A DNA stretch of 64,000 bases from Caecitellus pseudoparvulus (GCA_965644315.1 CBFFRQ010000057.1:620001-684000); one strand, 5' to 3'; counted from the stretch's first letter, positions 50,401 through 60,806 are shown. A program made the numbers and translations. The notes: generated by a model not told the origin, from the letters alone.

Positions 50401-52074
50401 ATGAAGGCGTCTGTGCGGCGGGAGCAGACCAAGCAGCACCGACGGGACATGCAGAGCCAGCGGGGGGAGCGGGGGACTGCACAAGCTGACTCCGCTGGTG
50501 ACCAGGGGCGCACTCTGGCGCAGCGGGAGGTGCTGGGCGCCCCCACATCCACCATTGAGTTGGGTCCACCCGGCGGCGCACCAGGCCAGCCAGCAGAGGA
50601 GGGCGGCGGCGTCTCGCCCCGATTCACCGTCGCGGGGGCCTCGGCGCTCCTGCACGTAGAGCGCTATGCCGGCGACCTGGAGGCTTTCGGCGGCTCGAAG
50701 GATGCGGAGGAGAAGGGAGGCGCTGGTGCACCGGTGCGCGCTCGTCCCGGCCCCGGGTTTCTCCTGGACGGCCAGGTGGCTGATGTGAACGAAGGTGCGC
50801 GGCGCGGGATCGGCGGCAGCATCCCCTTCTCGGCACCACCGCGTCAGCGCTCCGCCATCGTCAGCCCGTTGAAGGCGGGCGGCAAGGCAGGTGCCTCCCT
50901 GTGGTTGTCAGCTGCTGACGTCGTTGTGGCTGAGCGCAGCAAGCGGGCCCACCCAGGAGTCTCGGCAGCTGCAGCTGCTGCGACGGGGGACGGTCTGTCA
51001 GCGGCCCAGGCGGCGTATGTGGGAGAGGGCAAGCGAGCTGGCAAGCGAGCGGGCGCGCGCGTGCCTGGTGACGTGCGTGGCTTCGTGACTCCCCGCAGCG
51101 AGGAAGGTGGCCCGCCGTTGGTGCGTGCAGCCAACAGCGCAGGGGTTGGGCGCAGCCTGCGTGCCCGTGGCACTGCCCCTGCTGGCCGTTCACTGCTGTC
51201 AGTGCACCAAAGCACTGAGCGCACGCTGCGCGCTGCCGCTCATGGAGCCGCCTCAGCGCCACGCCTTCGGGATGTCGAGCAGGGCATGGACGACGAGACA
51301 GTGAGTGAGCTGGCCAAGTACGGCATGTTCACTCTAAAGGACACGTTACAGAGCCGGGTTGTGCCCGCCCTCGGGTCTCGCCGACCGCACTCAAGCAGAG
51401 CTGGCCTGTCAGAAGCCATGCACGTGGCGCTGGGCGGCAGTGACTCCATGGCCAGTGTGGGCGCTGGAAAGCGCATCAAAGGTGACTCGGACGTCGCCCG
51501 GGCCGCAAGTGTCGTGCGTGGGCTGGAAGTGGGGGACACGGGCGCTGGCCTACGCAGTGCATTGCAGGGCGACAGTGACTCAGACGAGGAGCCTCTGGGC
51601 CGCACCCAGGCCGGTGATGGTGGCGCACAAACTGCCAAGGCAAGCCACTCCGGCTCCAAGTTCAGCATGGCCGGACCAGCCGGCAGCGTGGCGCCTGGCT
51701 TTGCCAGTGCCAAGTCGTTGGAGGCTGCCCAACTGCTGGAGGCAACGACGCGGGCCGCAGCGTACGTGGCGGGGAAGCGGGGACCAACGACAGGCGGCCT
51801 GCCCGATGCAGCCTCGTCACAAGTTCGAGTGCACGGCGTGACAACGCCTGCTCGCATCAAGGCTTTGCGAGTGCGCGGCGCAGCCACTTCAACTCCGCCT
51901 TCCAAGCAAAAGCGCGACCCCAACGCAGCCAAGACTGGTGGACGGGAGCAGGCCAGCGCCATGTTCGTTGCCAAGCAGCCTGTGCTGAGTGCTTTTGACA
52001 AGCCCATGCCGCGGCCCAGTCTCAGCACACTCCGCAAGCAGATGCAGGAGGAGCGCCGCAGCGGAGCTAGGTAG
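44435..52074 (+). CDS. Giant kelch-repeat protein with long disordered tail
   Basis: Exons 44435-44463, 44613-44682, 44753-44961, 45030-52074, about 2450 aa. Introns 149, 70 and 68 nt (GTGAGT, GTGAGC, GTGCGT). Splicing yields the start MASSVQTVWRKVPIPSKAW and the first blade G-R-I-F-I-I-G-G-I-G-G-G-G. Kelch blades are clear to about residue 740: CIFVHGGEG, V-H-V-L-D-T-R-S-M-T-W, LLVLFGGMS, V-Q-L-F-D-V-N-A-G-V-W, PRGYHAAVMLGNRLVVFGGLGD, D-V-W-A-L-D-L, FGHRMVVDP with LVGGGRSWT, and V-W-R-F-D-T-N-A-A-A-W. The following 1700 residues are mostly disordered (Ala, Ser, Arg, Pro) with short conserved-looking helices (EDYDAWFKRANDDPRLSDIWRHRQAL). Such proteins usually scaffold partners; the target is unknown. 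Confidence 0.8.
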
Positions 52075-52183
52075 GCGAAAGGGAGACCAGGCGGGTCCAC
52101 TGACAAACACCACGTCGCGATGGCAATGCACACACAGCAACATGGTCAGTGGGGGGCACAGAGTTCCGAACATCGCTGCCCAC

Positions 52184-53885
52184 TTACTGCCAGGCTGAGT
52201 CTTCGGGGTGTCGCGAGCGGGAGTCCACGCCCCCCGTTGTCGTGTAGCCATACGCGGCAGCAGTAGTGGTGTACTGCGCACTCTGTGACAAATCTGCATA
52301 CGTACCAGGATGATACGCCGCACTAACGCCGTACCCCTGCGAGCCATGGCCGGCATCGCTGTTGTATGGGTCGTCCATGAGATCGTACGTGGGCAGAGCA
52401 TCTTCTTGAGCTGCCTTGGAGCGACAGACACCGCAGGCATACATGCCAACTGCAATGAGGAAGCAACCAGCGCCGACGCCCACTCCAATGTACACCCACA
52501 GCCACTTGTCAACTGGGTGCTTCGGCAGCTTGTAGGATGAGGGCTGGGGCGGCTCAGAGCTCCCAGTGGGGGCTAGCCCCACCCTGTGCTGGTCCTGATC
52601 AAAGGCAGATGCAAAGGCAATCTGGAATGTGTCCCCCAGCAGCCACTCTCCACCCGGCAGGGTGGAGGGGATGCCATCCACCCGCAGCGCACACACATCC
52701 TGCCGCAGTGTGCAGGGGGGCCCGCAGCAGTAGTACTGCGAGGGCCGCAGCACAAAGTCATACAGGCCGTCACCTTGCACACCACCTTGCACGACGTGCA
52801 TGACAAAGGTTATGTTGGGCAGAGCTGGCAGCGCCGCTTGCGGGCAGGAGCCGGAGTACGAGTCGCAAGCATGCCCAGCCGCGCTGGATGCGAGCAGGAC
52901 CGCCTCAAAGAAGTCCTCAAAATCCTGGCCTGGCATGAGCAAGAGGGACGTGCCGGTGTCCACTACCCCAGGCACGGGCGCTGCGTTGGGGGTATCAGGC
53001 ACGAAGTCCATGGCGTCGTATGTGACGTCGCCGTCATCGCTCTCGCTGCGCCCGACGAAGGATGAGAGGACTACGTGGTAGAGCTGCACAGAGTAAAACG
53101 CGAAGGAGGACTTCCCGCGGGACAGCCGGTACTGCAGGGTCGGCATCCATGCCCAGGGGTGGCGGGAGTACGAGGAGTTGGCGGCACCCAGCGTCATGGA
53201 GCTACCTGCCTGCCCATGGCCAGACATGTAGAAGGAGAAGACACGTGGTTCGCCCGCTGCATCAGCCCAGCGCTGGAACCAGGTGGGGGAGGTGACGGAG
53301 GCAAGGGCAGGGTAGGCCAGGCCCAGGATGCCATCAGCTGCAAAGCCACAGGTCCACGGCTCCTGTGTGCCTGCGCCCGCCACGCCCAGGTCCAGGTCTG
53401 GAAGCGCCTGCCCTCCCAGCGTGACTGTGTCCGTGCCCACGGCCACGGTCACGTTCCCACTGCCATAGCCTAGGAACTGCTTTCGATCAGCGTTGTGCCA
53501 CGTCTTGCTGGCACCGGTGTTGAACAGGCTGTGCTCGTTCCGGCAGGAGGGGTTTGGGAACGGCACGTCTGTGCCGAGCACCCACAACTGCAGGAGGCGC
53601 GGGGCAAGTGTGCGGAGCACGAAGGGCCCAATCCAGCTGCGGTGGAGCACTCACATCAGAGGAGCCGGTGTCCAGCTGCACCTTGAGCTCTTGCCCGCCA
53701 ATCGTCAGCGTGGCGCCGTAGGCTAGATTGTCTGTGTTGTCTACTGGGACCAGGCCAGAGGCAAGGCGCCGCCTCTGAAATGTCGAGCGGATACGAGTGA
53801 GGGGCAGGGACAGGGGGACTGCATGGATGCCTTGGACACACAACCAGAGGCCTACTGCGAGGCGTAGTAGTGAAGTGGGTGCCAT
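52184..53885 (-). CDS. Pepsin-like aspartic protease (A1), type I membrane anchored
   Basis: Exons 53885-53655 and 53587-52184, about 544 aa. The intron (67 nt, GTGAGT) splits the first active-site motif; splicing gives VQLDTGSSDLWVLG. The second active site is GVVDTGTSLLLMP. The flap Tyr region is G-Y-G-S-G-N-V-T-V; LGDTFQIAFASAFD is the family C-terminal motif. A signal peptide (LLRLAVGLWLCVQGIHA) starts the protein; a transmembrane helix (WVYIGVGVGAGCFLIAVGMY) and a Tyr-rich cytosolic tail end it, so it probably works at the cell surface or in acidic vesicles. At least eight Cys in the lumenal part fit disulfides. No long inhibitory pro-segment is obvious (about 40 residues between signal and domain). 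Confidence 0.93.
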
Positions 53886-54235
53886 CTCCGGCTCTTTGCA
53901 CTTGGGTGAAATCTCAGCAACTTCCGCGCAGCAGCAGCACAAGCCACGCCTTGGCCACACCCAGTGCACCGAGGCTGGAAGGGAGGCGCAGAGAAAGTAA
54001 GCCGAGTACGTAGAACACAGCAAGTCTAGTGTGATGTTGTGGTCTGTGCACTTTGCACGGCGGGCGTGTTTCGCCCAGCGACAGGGGGTGGCTGGCCTTG
54101 GCAGCCGCCTTCCCCGAGAATGTGGGTCCTGGCGCACAAAGTCCTCGCTGCACCACATCCATTCTTGCAGGTTGCATAGCCATCGCTGACGACCCCAGGA
54201 CTTGGACGGCAGCCCACCAGCCTTTTACGCACAGC
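53886..54235. promoter_or_regulatory. Divergent promoter region, aspartic protease and S33-like gene
   Basis: 350 nt between divergent starts. Holds the GCGGAAGT element near the protease. On the plus side, an in-frame but protein-unlike stretch precedes the chosen ATG at 54236. Confidence 0.4.
53920..53927 (-). promoter_or_regulatory. GCGGAAGT element upstream of the aspartic protease ATG
   Basis: Sense GCGCGGAAGTTGCTG, 34 nt before the start codon at 53885. Same core as other starts listed. Confidence 0.4.
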
Positions 54236-56224
54236 ATGTCCGGACTGCAAGCTGCAGCCAAGGCCCGCGTGGCCTCGGCAGCGCGCCGCATTTTCGGGGA
54301 CTTCGAGCTCACGAACGGCGCTGGGACTGGGCGCAAGTACCTGAAGGCGGTGAACCGCGCACATGGTGTCCTGAAGTACACCCCCGATCAGATGCGCGAC
54401 TTCAACTTCGCCGGCCTGCCCCACGCCAAGGCGCTCTTCCAGTATGACTACAAGCAGTACCTGAAGAGCCAGGGTGACGCGAAGTATGAAAAGCTGAAGG
54501 AACGAGACGGCTTCCACCCTGACATCCACGACGTGCACAAGGCACACCAGCTGAATGCTGTTAAAGAAGAGCACGATGTTGGCGTGGGTGAGGTGCTGCC
54601 TGAGGAAGTGGCGTCGTTCAGCGCTGCTGCGGAAAAAGGGCAGCTGGTTAGTGCCGTCAGTTTGGTTGAGAGCATCGTGCAGCGCCTGGAGGCGGCCGCC
54701 GAAGGTGCAAAGGAGCAGGAAGCCGCAACTATCGAGGCCCTCCTCTCCTCCCAACGGAGCAGGCTGGAGACCTTGCAGAGTGCGCTGGAGGCACTGCCTG
54801 AAGGTGATGGCGAGGAGACGGTGCCCGAGGCCGCTGCTGCTGCTAACTCCATCGCTGCCATCGACCCCACTGCCCTAATGGGCCCTGGTGCAGTGGACTC
54901 CAAGGCATTCCCAGGCTACACCATGTATGCCATTGCACGGCAGCGACTTGGCAGCGCCCCCTCCGCCGGGACTGCCTCTGCCTCCAGCGACCAGAGCAGC
55001 CATCATGATGAGGCGAGTGGAGCAGCCGCACCAAGGGCAGCAGCTGCAGCAGCCCTGGCGCAGTACTTCCAAGCCATCGTGCCAGCACCTCTGCACACCT
55101 TGGATCAGTACAAGCCAGGCGCTATCCCGGTGCTGGCCCCGCCCACCCCCGCCGACGCAGCTGCCGCTGCCCCCAGCATTGACTCTGGCGATTACGACGA
55201 GGCGCTGCAAGCTGCCGCCCGTGGCGTGGAGGGCGACGGTGTGGAGGCCGCCCTTCAGGCCCTGCTCGCCGGCACGGCCGCGGCAGAGGACCCCGCCGGC
55301 TTGGAGGCGTGGGCGACCACCATGGTCTCCGCATCCCTCCTGCACACCTTTGTGACGTGGCTGGCAGCTGTGCGGCCCAGCGCAGCGCCAGCCTCTGTCG
55401 GGGCCCTGGACCTGGAAAAGTACGTGCCGGGCCTGCACTCTGACGTGGGGTCCCTGGAGCTGCCGCTGTCCGCCTTAGGCACAGATGAGGCTGCCCTGCC
55501 GGCCCTGCTCAGCGCCCTGCTGGCAGATGCGACGCCCTTCGCGCAAGACGAGCGGCAGCTGGCCGGCATGCCCACTGGCGGCATGGTGACGGAGGAGGAC
55601 CTGCGACTGGAGGAGGCTTGCGCTGCCACCGTTCTGGACGGCGCCGTGGACGCTTGGCAGTCGCCCACGAGCTTGTTGGAGGCTGCCGCTGAGGGTGGCG
55701 TGACCGCCCTCCCTCCCTCCCTGCGCACGCAGCTGCGAGTGCAGGTGGTGGACCATCTTATGCAGGCGGTGGCCGTCTTGCGGGGTGATGAGTGGGCACA
55801 GGCAGACACGCTGGGGGTTGGGCAAGGCCTGACTGCTGAGCAGGCCTCCGAGCGAGTGGAGCACTTCCTGTCCTGGCTGCTGCCTTGGGCAGGCGAGGCG
55901 AAAGCGTTGCAGGACAAGGCCCGCTTGGCAGCCGTCTTTGCCGTGCAAGACTGGGTTGCCGCTGGCTCTGAGAAGGTGGACGCGTGGGAGGCAGCGGTGG
56001 AGGCTGACGCTGACAGCGAGGTGGCGGCGAGTGTGCCCGTGCTGGCCACTGGGGAGGCAGTGCGGTCTGCTGGCATGCGGCGCCTGCAGCACCTGTGGCG
56101 CACTGTGCAGTACCCCACGACGGCCCATGCCCTGGACGCCTACGCAGTGCATTTGGTGACCACAGACAGGCACCCGCTGGCCCTGGACCTGGCCCTGCCT
56201 CTCGGCCAGGCTGAGCGGGCGTAG
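54236..56224 (+). CDS. Unknown, N-terminus resembling mitochondrial ribosomal protein mS33
   Basis: 662 aa from the ATG at 54236. Residues about 8-60 read ARVASAARRIFGDFELTNG, then TGRKYLKAV, then L-K-Y-T-P-D. Known mS33 proteins have the same order: A-x-x-I-F-G, about eight residues, TG/S-x-K-x-L, about eight residues, Y-x-P. The match is motif-level only. mS33 is usually about 100 aa; here about 560 further residues follow, rich in Ala, Glu, Asp and Leu and mostly helical (LAGTAAAEDPAGLEAWATTMV; VEHFLSWLLPWAGEAKAL). The extended part was not recognised. If the identification holds, this would be an enlarged mitoribosomal protein. Stop is 9 nt from the LMW-PTP stop. Confidence 0.45.
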   Translation: MSGLQAAAKARVASAARRIFGDFELTNGAGTGRKYLKAVNRAHGVLKYTPDQMRDFNFAGLPHAKALFQYDYKQYLKSQGDAKYEKLKERDGFHPDIHDVHKAHQLNAVKEEHDVGVGEVLPEEVASFSAAAEKGQLVSAVSLVESIVQRLEAAAEGAKEQEAATIEALLSSQRSRLETLQSALEALPEGDGEETVPEAAAAANSIAAIDPTALMGPGAVDSKAFPGYTMYAIARQRLGSAPSAGTASASSDQSSHHDEASGAAAPRAAAAAALAQYFQAIVPAPLHTLDQYKPGAIPVLAPPTPADAAAAAPSIDSGDYDEALQAAARGVEGDGVEAALQALLAGTAAAEDPAGLEAWATTMVSASLLHTFVTWLAAVRPSAAPASVGALDLEKYVPGLHSDVGSLELPLSALGTDEAALPALLSALLADATPFAQDERQLAGMPTGGMVTEEDLRLEEACAATVLDGAVDAWQSPTSLLEAAAEGGVTALPPSLRTQLRVQVVDHLMQAVAVLRGDEWAQADTLGVGQGLTAEQASERVEHFLSWLLPWAGEAKALQDKARLAAVFAVQDWVAAGSEKVDAWEAAVEADADSEVAASVPVLATGEAVRSAGMRRLQHLWRTVQYPTTAHALDAYAVHLVTTDRHPLALDLALPLGQAERA

Positions 56225-56233
56225 GCGCAAGGC

Positions 56234-56710
56234 TCACTTGCTCAGCAACTGCTCAATGATACCCTCCACACCCTTCTCTACCAACGCCACCACACCGGCA
56301 TGCCCCCCCTCGTAGTACGGGTCAGGCACGTCCGTGACACCCTCCTCTGGGCAGTAGCTGCAGAACATGCTGAGCTTGCTGTGGTGCTCGGGGGCAAGCA
56401 GTCGCTTGAGGTCGTGCATGTTACTGGTGTCCATGGCAATGATGTGGTCATACAGTGCCCCGTCTGCCTTATTTACTTGGGAGGCTGTGTGCTCGCTCAA
56501 GTCGTACCCTGCAGCCTTCGCAGCGCGGACCATGTTGCTGTCGGCGCCTTCGCCAACGTGGTGGCTGCAGGTGCCAGCAGAGGCGATGGTCACTGGCACG
56601 CCAGCAGCCTCTGCCTTGTCCTTCAGCACCCAGTGTGCGACGGCGGAGCGGTTGATATTGCCCAGGCAGACCAAGAGGACGGAAGGTGCTGAAGCGCTGC
56701 TCGACGCCAT
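56234..56710 (-). CDS. Low molecular weight protein tyrosine phosphatase
   Basis: 158 aa, the usual family length (157). Dephosphorylates phosphotyrosine via a Cys nucleophile. Signature P-loop: VLLVCLGNINRSAVA, giving C-x5-R. The general acid is the Asp of D-V-P-D-P-Y-Y. Conserved interior: TIASAGTCSHHVGEGAD, H-T-A-S-Q-V, Y-D-H-I-I-A-M-D-T-S-N. The second P-loop Cys that usually sits directly before the Arg (CLGNICRS) is replaced by Asn, so the disulfide that protects the nucleophile in animal enzymes cannot form here. Start at the ATG followed by a short Ser/Ala leader; a GAAACGCC element overlaps this region. Confidence 0.95.
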   Translation of the reverse strand: MASSSASAPSVLLVCLGNINRSAVAHWVLKDKAEAAGVPVTIASAGTCSHHVGEGADSNMVRAAKAAGYDLSEHTASQVNKADGALYDHIIAMDTSNMHDLKRLLAPEHHSKLSMFCSYCPEEGVTDVPDPYYEGGHAGVVALVEKGVEGIIEQLLSK

Positions 56711-56866
56711 GGCGAAACGCCCACTGATGCAGCTGCACACGAAGGAGACGCGGCAACTAACGCGTAAACAAAATCAACAGTGCACCGGAGTCAGAATTGA
56801 ACACGCTGCCCGCGCACATTGGTCGGTTTTCAAGTTGCTTCACCAGAGGCTTTTGATCGGGGTGGC

Positions 56867-57334
56867 ATGGAGCTCGCGGAATTTGAAGCCGCCCTTCAGG
56901 CATACCCTGTCGTGCGGCCAGCCACCACGGTCTTGCCACCACCAACTGTGAGTCTGGGCCTGCACCCAAACCCTCCACATGGAGTCTGCTGTGATGCACC
57001 CCCCGCCCCCTTCTCTTGATTTGCTCAGAGTCAAGGGGGCCTCTTTGGATCGGCTGGCGGAGGCGGCGCTGCCAAGTCCACGAGGCAGAGGGCCGCGGCG
57101 CCCCTTGCCCTGCACCTGCCAAGCACAGCCGAGTACAGCGCACTGGCTAAAGCGGGTGCCCAGCCATCAACTGCTGACGCCAAGCTGCGCGCATGGTGCG
57201 CTGCTGCCGGCATGTCACGGGACACTTGCCGAGAGGTGGAAGGGCGCATGCGTCTCCTGTCCACGGTGGTGGCCTTGAGTTTAAACCTGGAAGACATGGA
57301 GAGGGTGGCGCTAGCCCTAGAGTGCAGCGGGTGA
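56867..57334 (+). CDS. Small unknown protein with one intron
   Basis: Exons 56867-56947 and 57029-57334, 128 aa; intron 81 nt (GTGAGT...CTCAG) joins V-L-P-P-P-T to S-Q-G-G-L-F-G. Neither exon alone gives a credible protein; together they do. The N-terminal 60 residues are Ala/Pro/Gly-rich; the C-terminal 65 residues are helical (AEYSALAKAGAQP, LRAWCAAAGMSRDTCREVEGR, LLSTVVALSLNLEDMERVAL). No family was recognised. Its neighbour on the other strand, the PH-filamin gene, ends 93 nt away. Confidence 0.6.
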
Positions 57335-57427
57335 AGTGCGGGGCAGAGCCGTGCGCTGCGCTGGGTGGACTGCTCCAAGCATGTTCATTAGGGGGCAAGG
57401 TCGCGAAGCACGGGCCAGCACACCACC

Positions 57428-60400
57428 TCACTGTTGTGCTGCTGCGGCGGCGCCCTGCGCTGCGTAGGTGCTCTTAATCTGCTGCAGGCGCTTGGGGTCT
57501 CCTAGGCCCCACATCTCCAGCACCACCAGCACCTTGTCGCGCGGCGTGCGGTAGAGGCTGGCAAAGGCAGGGCGGGACAAGCACACCAGTGCCATGCGCC
57601 CGACAGCCTCTGTGAAGGCAGCAAACGTCAATGCAGTGGTTTTGTCCTTGGTGCTGGCCTTGGCACCGGGCTGCATGAGGCCGTGCGTGACTGCGGTGGC
57701 TGCGAAGATGCTCTTCACTTCACTTTTGGAGGTGAAGGTAGGCACCACCATGTAATCCTTGCACAGGCGCAGGAAGGCCGACGCCGTCATGCCCGCACTG
57801 GGGCCACTGCCACAGTCAGCGTAGAACTTGAACAACTTGATGAGGGGCTTGGTGAAGTTGTCGAACAGCGCCATAACCTCTGGCTGGAACAGCTCGGCAG
57901 GGGCGTCCCCAGCGTCAGCAGCGCCGCCAGGCGCAGGTGCTGCCGGGGCAGGCGAGGGCCCCGACGCCGCTGCTGGCGCGCGTGTGGGCGGAGAGGACAG
58001 AGTGGGCACGCCGCCAGGCGTGACGGCGGTGGATGCCGGGGCACTGCCAGCAGCGCCTGCCGGGCCGCCGCCACGACGAGGAGGAGGAGACGCCGACGCA
58101 GCTGAGGCCAGCGCGTGTGCGTCCTGCTTCACCTTCTCGCCCAACTGGGTCATGGTGGCAAGCTGGGATGAGACCAACTCCCGGTCACGGTCGATGGACG
58201 CTCGCATGGCCTGCAGCTCCTCCATCTGCCGTGCGAAGTCTGCCTTGGCTGCCTCCAGCTCAGCCCGCTCCGCTGCCAGCGCGGCGCTGCCCTCGGACGT
58301 GTGAGACGCCGAAGTAGCAGTCAGGTGGGAGGGGGGGGGAGGGGGCGCGCCGGCCTCCTGGCTGGTGGGCGGTGGAGGGGGCACAGGTGTGGTGGAGGTG
58401 GCCGGGGCCGCTTGCGTCGTTGCCGTGCTGGCCCACGTGCTGGCAGCGTCGAAGCTGTGGCTGGCTGTGAACCCCTGGGATGCGGACTGCACAGTGCTGC
58501 TGGGTGTGTGTGCTGCCGAGAAGGAGCCGACGCTGCTGGGTGCAGGGCCCCCTGTCAGGCCTGTCCCCGCGAGAGCAGCGGTCAGTGCCTGCGCCCTGGC
58601 GAGGGTGGCCTGCATCTCCGGCGACAGCGCGGACACGGCAGCGGACACGGGGGGCGACGCCACGGGCTCCGGAGCCTGTGCCGCTGCTGGGCCCATGGCG
58701 GCGTCCATGTCCTCCTTGGTGAACAGGACCTGGGGCAGGAAGGGCGAGCCTGCGATGGGGCGCGCGTAGAAGAAGCCCTCCGCGTGCATGTTCACCTCCA
58801 CTTCGATTTGGGGTGCGATGCCACGCTGCGCCTTCTGCACATCCTCTGGCCCCAGCTGCACCTCGTACGTGACAGTGTAGCAGCCGTTGCCGTGGTCCAC
58901 GATGTCGTACGGGACGGCCGGGCCATGCACCAGAATCTCAAACTGGTCGCCGCCTTCGTTGCGAGGGCTGTCGAATTGATCCCGCGCAACCACTGTGAAG
59001 GTGTTCTTCTGCCCCAGCCGGGCGAACTTAGCACCCTCACCCGTCACGACGCAGTGCTTGGGCGCCGTCGGGGCAGGCCGCACTTCCGGCAGGAAGGGCG
59101 AGCCGAAGATGTGCTGCCCCTTGTACTTCACACACAGCTCGAAGGTGCCAGCTTTGGGAGGCACGTAGTTGACCTGCAGCGTGCCGTCTCCGACATCCTC
59201 CGGGTGCAGCTCGATCTCCAGGTCCGCGTTGGACAGGGACACAGTAAAGGGCTCCTCGTCGTCCCCGTCGGCAGGCAGCGGGTTCCCGTACTCGTCGAAG
59301 TTCTGCTGCGGCTGCGGCATGGCCTCCTCGTCAGGCTGGATCGTGAAGGTAGCCTGCTCGCCCAGCACAGCCTCTGACAATCCTGGCCCCCAGGCACGGT
59401 GCCGCATAGCGAGGTCCTTGTGCGCAGCTGCCTTGTCGGCCTCCTCTTTCTTGTGGGCCTCCAATGCAGCCATACTACTCAATGGGTCCATGTGGGGATT
59501 GAAACCCGCGTGGCCTTGCTCTGGGGAGGGGGCGCGGGCACCGTGAGTGTGGCAAGCCGGCGCGAAACGCCCGTGCACATGAAACGCAACTTACGCTGTT
59601 GCCGTGCGCGCTGCCGCGCAGCGCGCTTCTCTGGATCGTGCACATCCTTGTGGGCCTGGATCAAGTACTGGATGGTTTCCACCCACCTGTCAGCCTCATC
59701 CTCATTCTCACACGCCAGGACCATCTCCTCCTCACCAGACGGCCTCACGGTGAAGGTGTGCACGATGTCTTTGTTCGTGTGCTGGCCCTTGGAGTCGCCC
59801 GCCTCCACCTCGGTCAGCTCATCGATCTCGATCTCGGCTCTAGGGCGGTAGTCTTCCTCCTTGTCAAAGTACTGCAGTTGGCTTCCCACAACCCGCAGCA
59901 GCTTGTCAGCCCACCTCTTCCTCGTGAACCGGGAGCGAGACTTCTTCTTCACCCACCCTTCCCGGATTGCCAGCTTCGTTTCATCCACTTCTGGTTGCAT
60001 GCTGTCCTCATAGTCATCATACATGCCGTCCCCACCCTGATACCCGTCACCGCCGCCCCACCCAGCCCCGGACGCGTCTGCCTCTACTCCGTACCCACCA
60101 GCGCCTCCTTGCTGCTGCGGCGCCACGCGCGCCATCAGCAGCCTGCTGCGCGTGGACTCGATCGTGTCCTCCGTCTCCGCCAGCTTGTCTTGCAGCATGC
60201 GCATGTTCCAGGCACGCTGCCTGTCCACACGGTACGGCATACCGTACCGCTTGGGCGACGAGCCGTAGGCTCCGGTGCCAGCTCCCGCCAAAGGGCCGCG
60301 CCGCGGACCCGGGCTGCCGAAACGCCCTGACCCCGCGCCACCACTCTGCCCGAAGCGGCTGGGGCTGTCCCCGAATGCCCCTGCAGCATCATGATACCCA

Positions 60401-60447
60401 TCATGATCTGCATACTGATCGTACTGATCGCCGGGATCGTACGACAT
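57428..60447 (-). CDS. PH domain - filamin repeat - coiled coil protein
   Basis: Exons 60447-59595 and 59520-57428, about 981 aa. The intron (74 nt, GTAAGT...CCCCAG) removes a stop and joins two open frames in phase (RQQ to QGHAGFNPH), so the two are one gene. Order: Gly/Tyr-rich disordered leader (1-90); helix (MRMLQDKLAETEDTIESTRS); PH domain at about 160-275 (REGWVKKKSRSRFTRKRW ... EADRWVETIQYLI); two filamin/ABP280 immunoglobulin repeats (about 310-520; K-A-G-T-F-E-L-C-V-K-Y, GSPFLPEVRPAPT and G-C-Y-T-V-T-Y, GSPFLPQVLF); Ser/Ala/Pro linker; coiled coil (ELEAAKADFARQMEELQAMR); and a C-terminal EF-hand-like helical domain. Likely links phosphoinositide membranes to the cytoskeleton (inference). 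No actin-binding CH domains were seen, unlike true filamins. Confidence 0.88.
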
Positions 60448-60487
60448 GGTTGCTTGCAACCCTTAGTGCGAAACGCCGCTTGCAGGT

Positions 60488-60495
60488 GCGGAAGT
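60488..60495 (+). promoter_or_regulatory. GCGGAAGT element (antisense to PH-filamin gene)
   Basis: Lies about 41 nt upstream of the PH-filamin ATG, but in reverse orientation (sense reads ACTTCCGC). A GAAACGCC element also lies in this leader (60470-60477). Confidence 0.3.
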
Positions 60496-60806
60496 TGCAG
60501 CACAAGTGTTGACAAGTGGGAGGTTTGCACGACAATGACGCTCGCGGCTCAGCGAATCTCACGTGACATGCAGCTTTCTAGCGGTGGAGGAATTTACTCT
60601 CGTTAGTAAGGTTTGCCTGGCTTGTGCGCAGGGCGCCATTGCCACCCCCCCAAGGTCAGAGCTGAGGCTAGCAGACTGGCGCATCTTGCCGAGGAATGCA
60701 CATCACCCACCCACTCCCCTTCTGCAAGCACCGCTACTTGCGACCCTCTCTGTCTTTTCAGCTCCCTGAACCCCTCCCTGCGCCAGCTGTGCTCCGCAGG
60801 ATCGTG

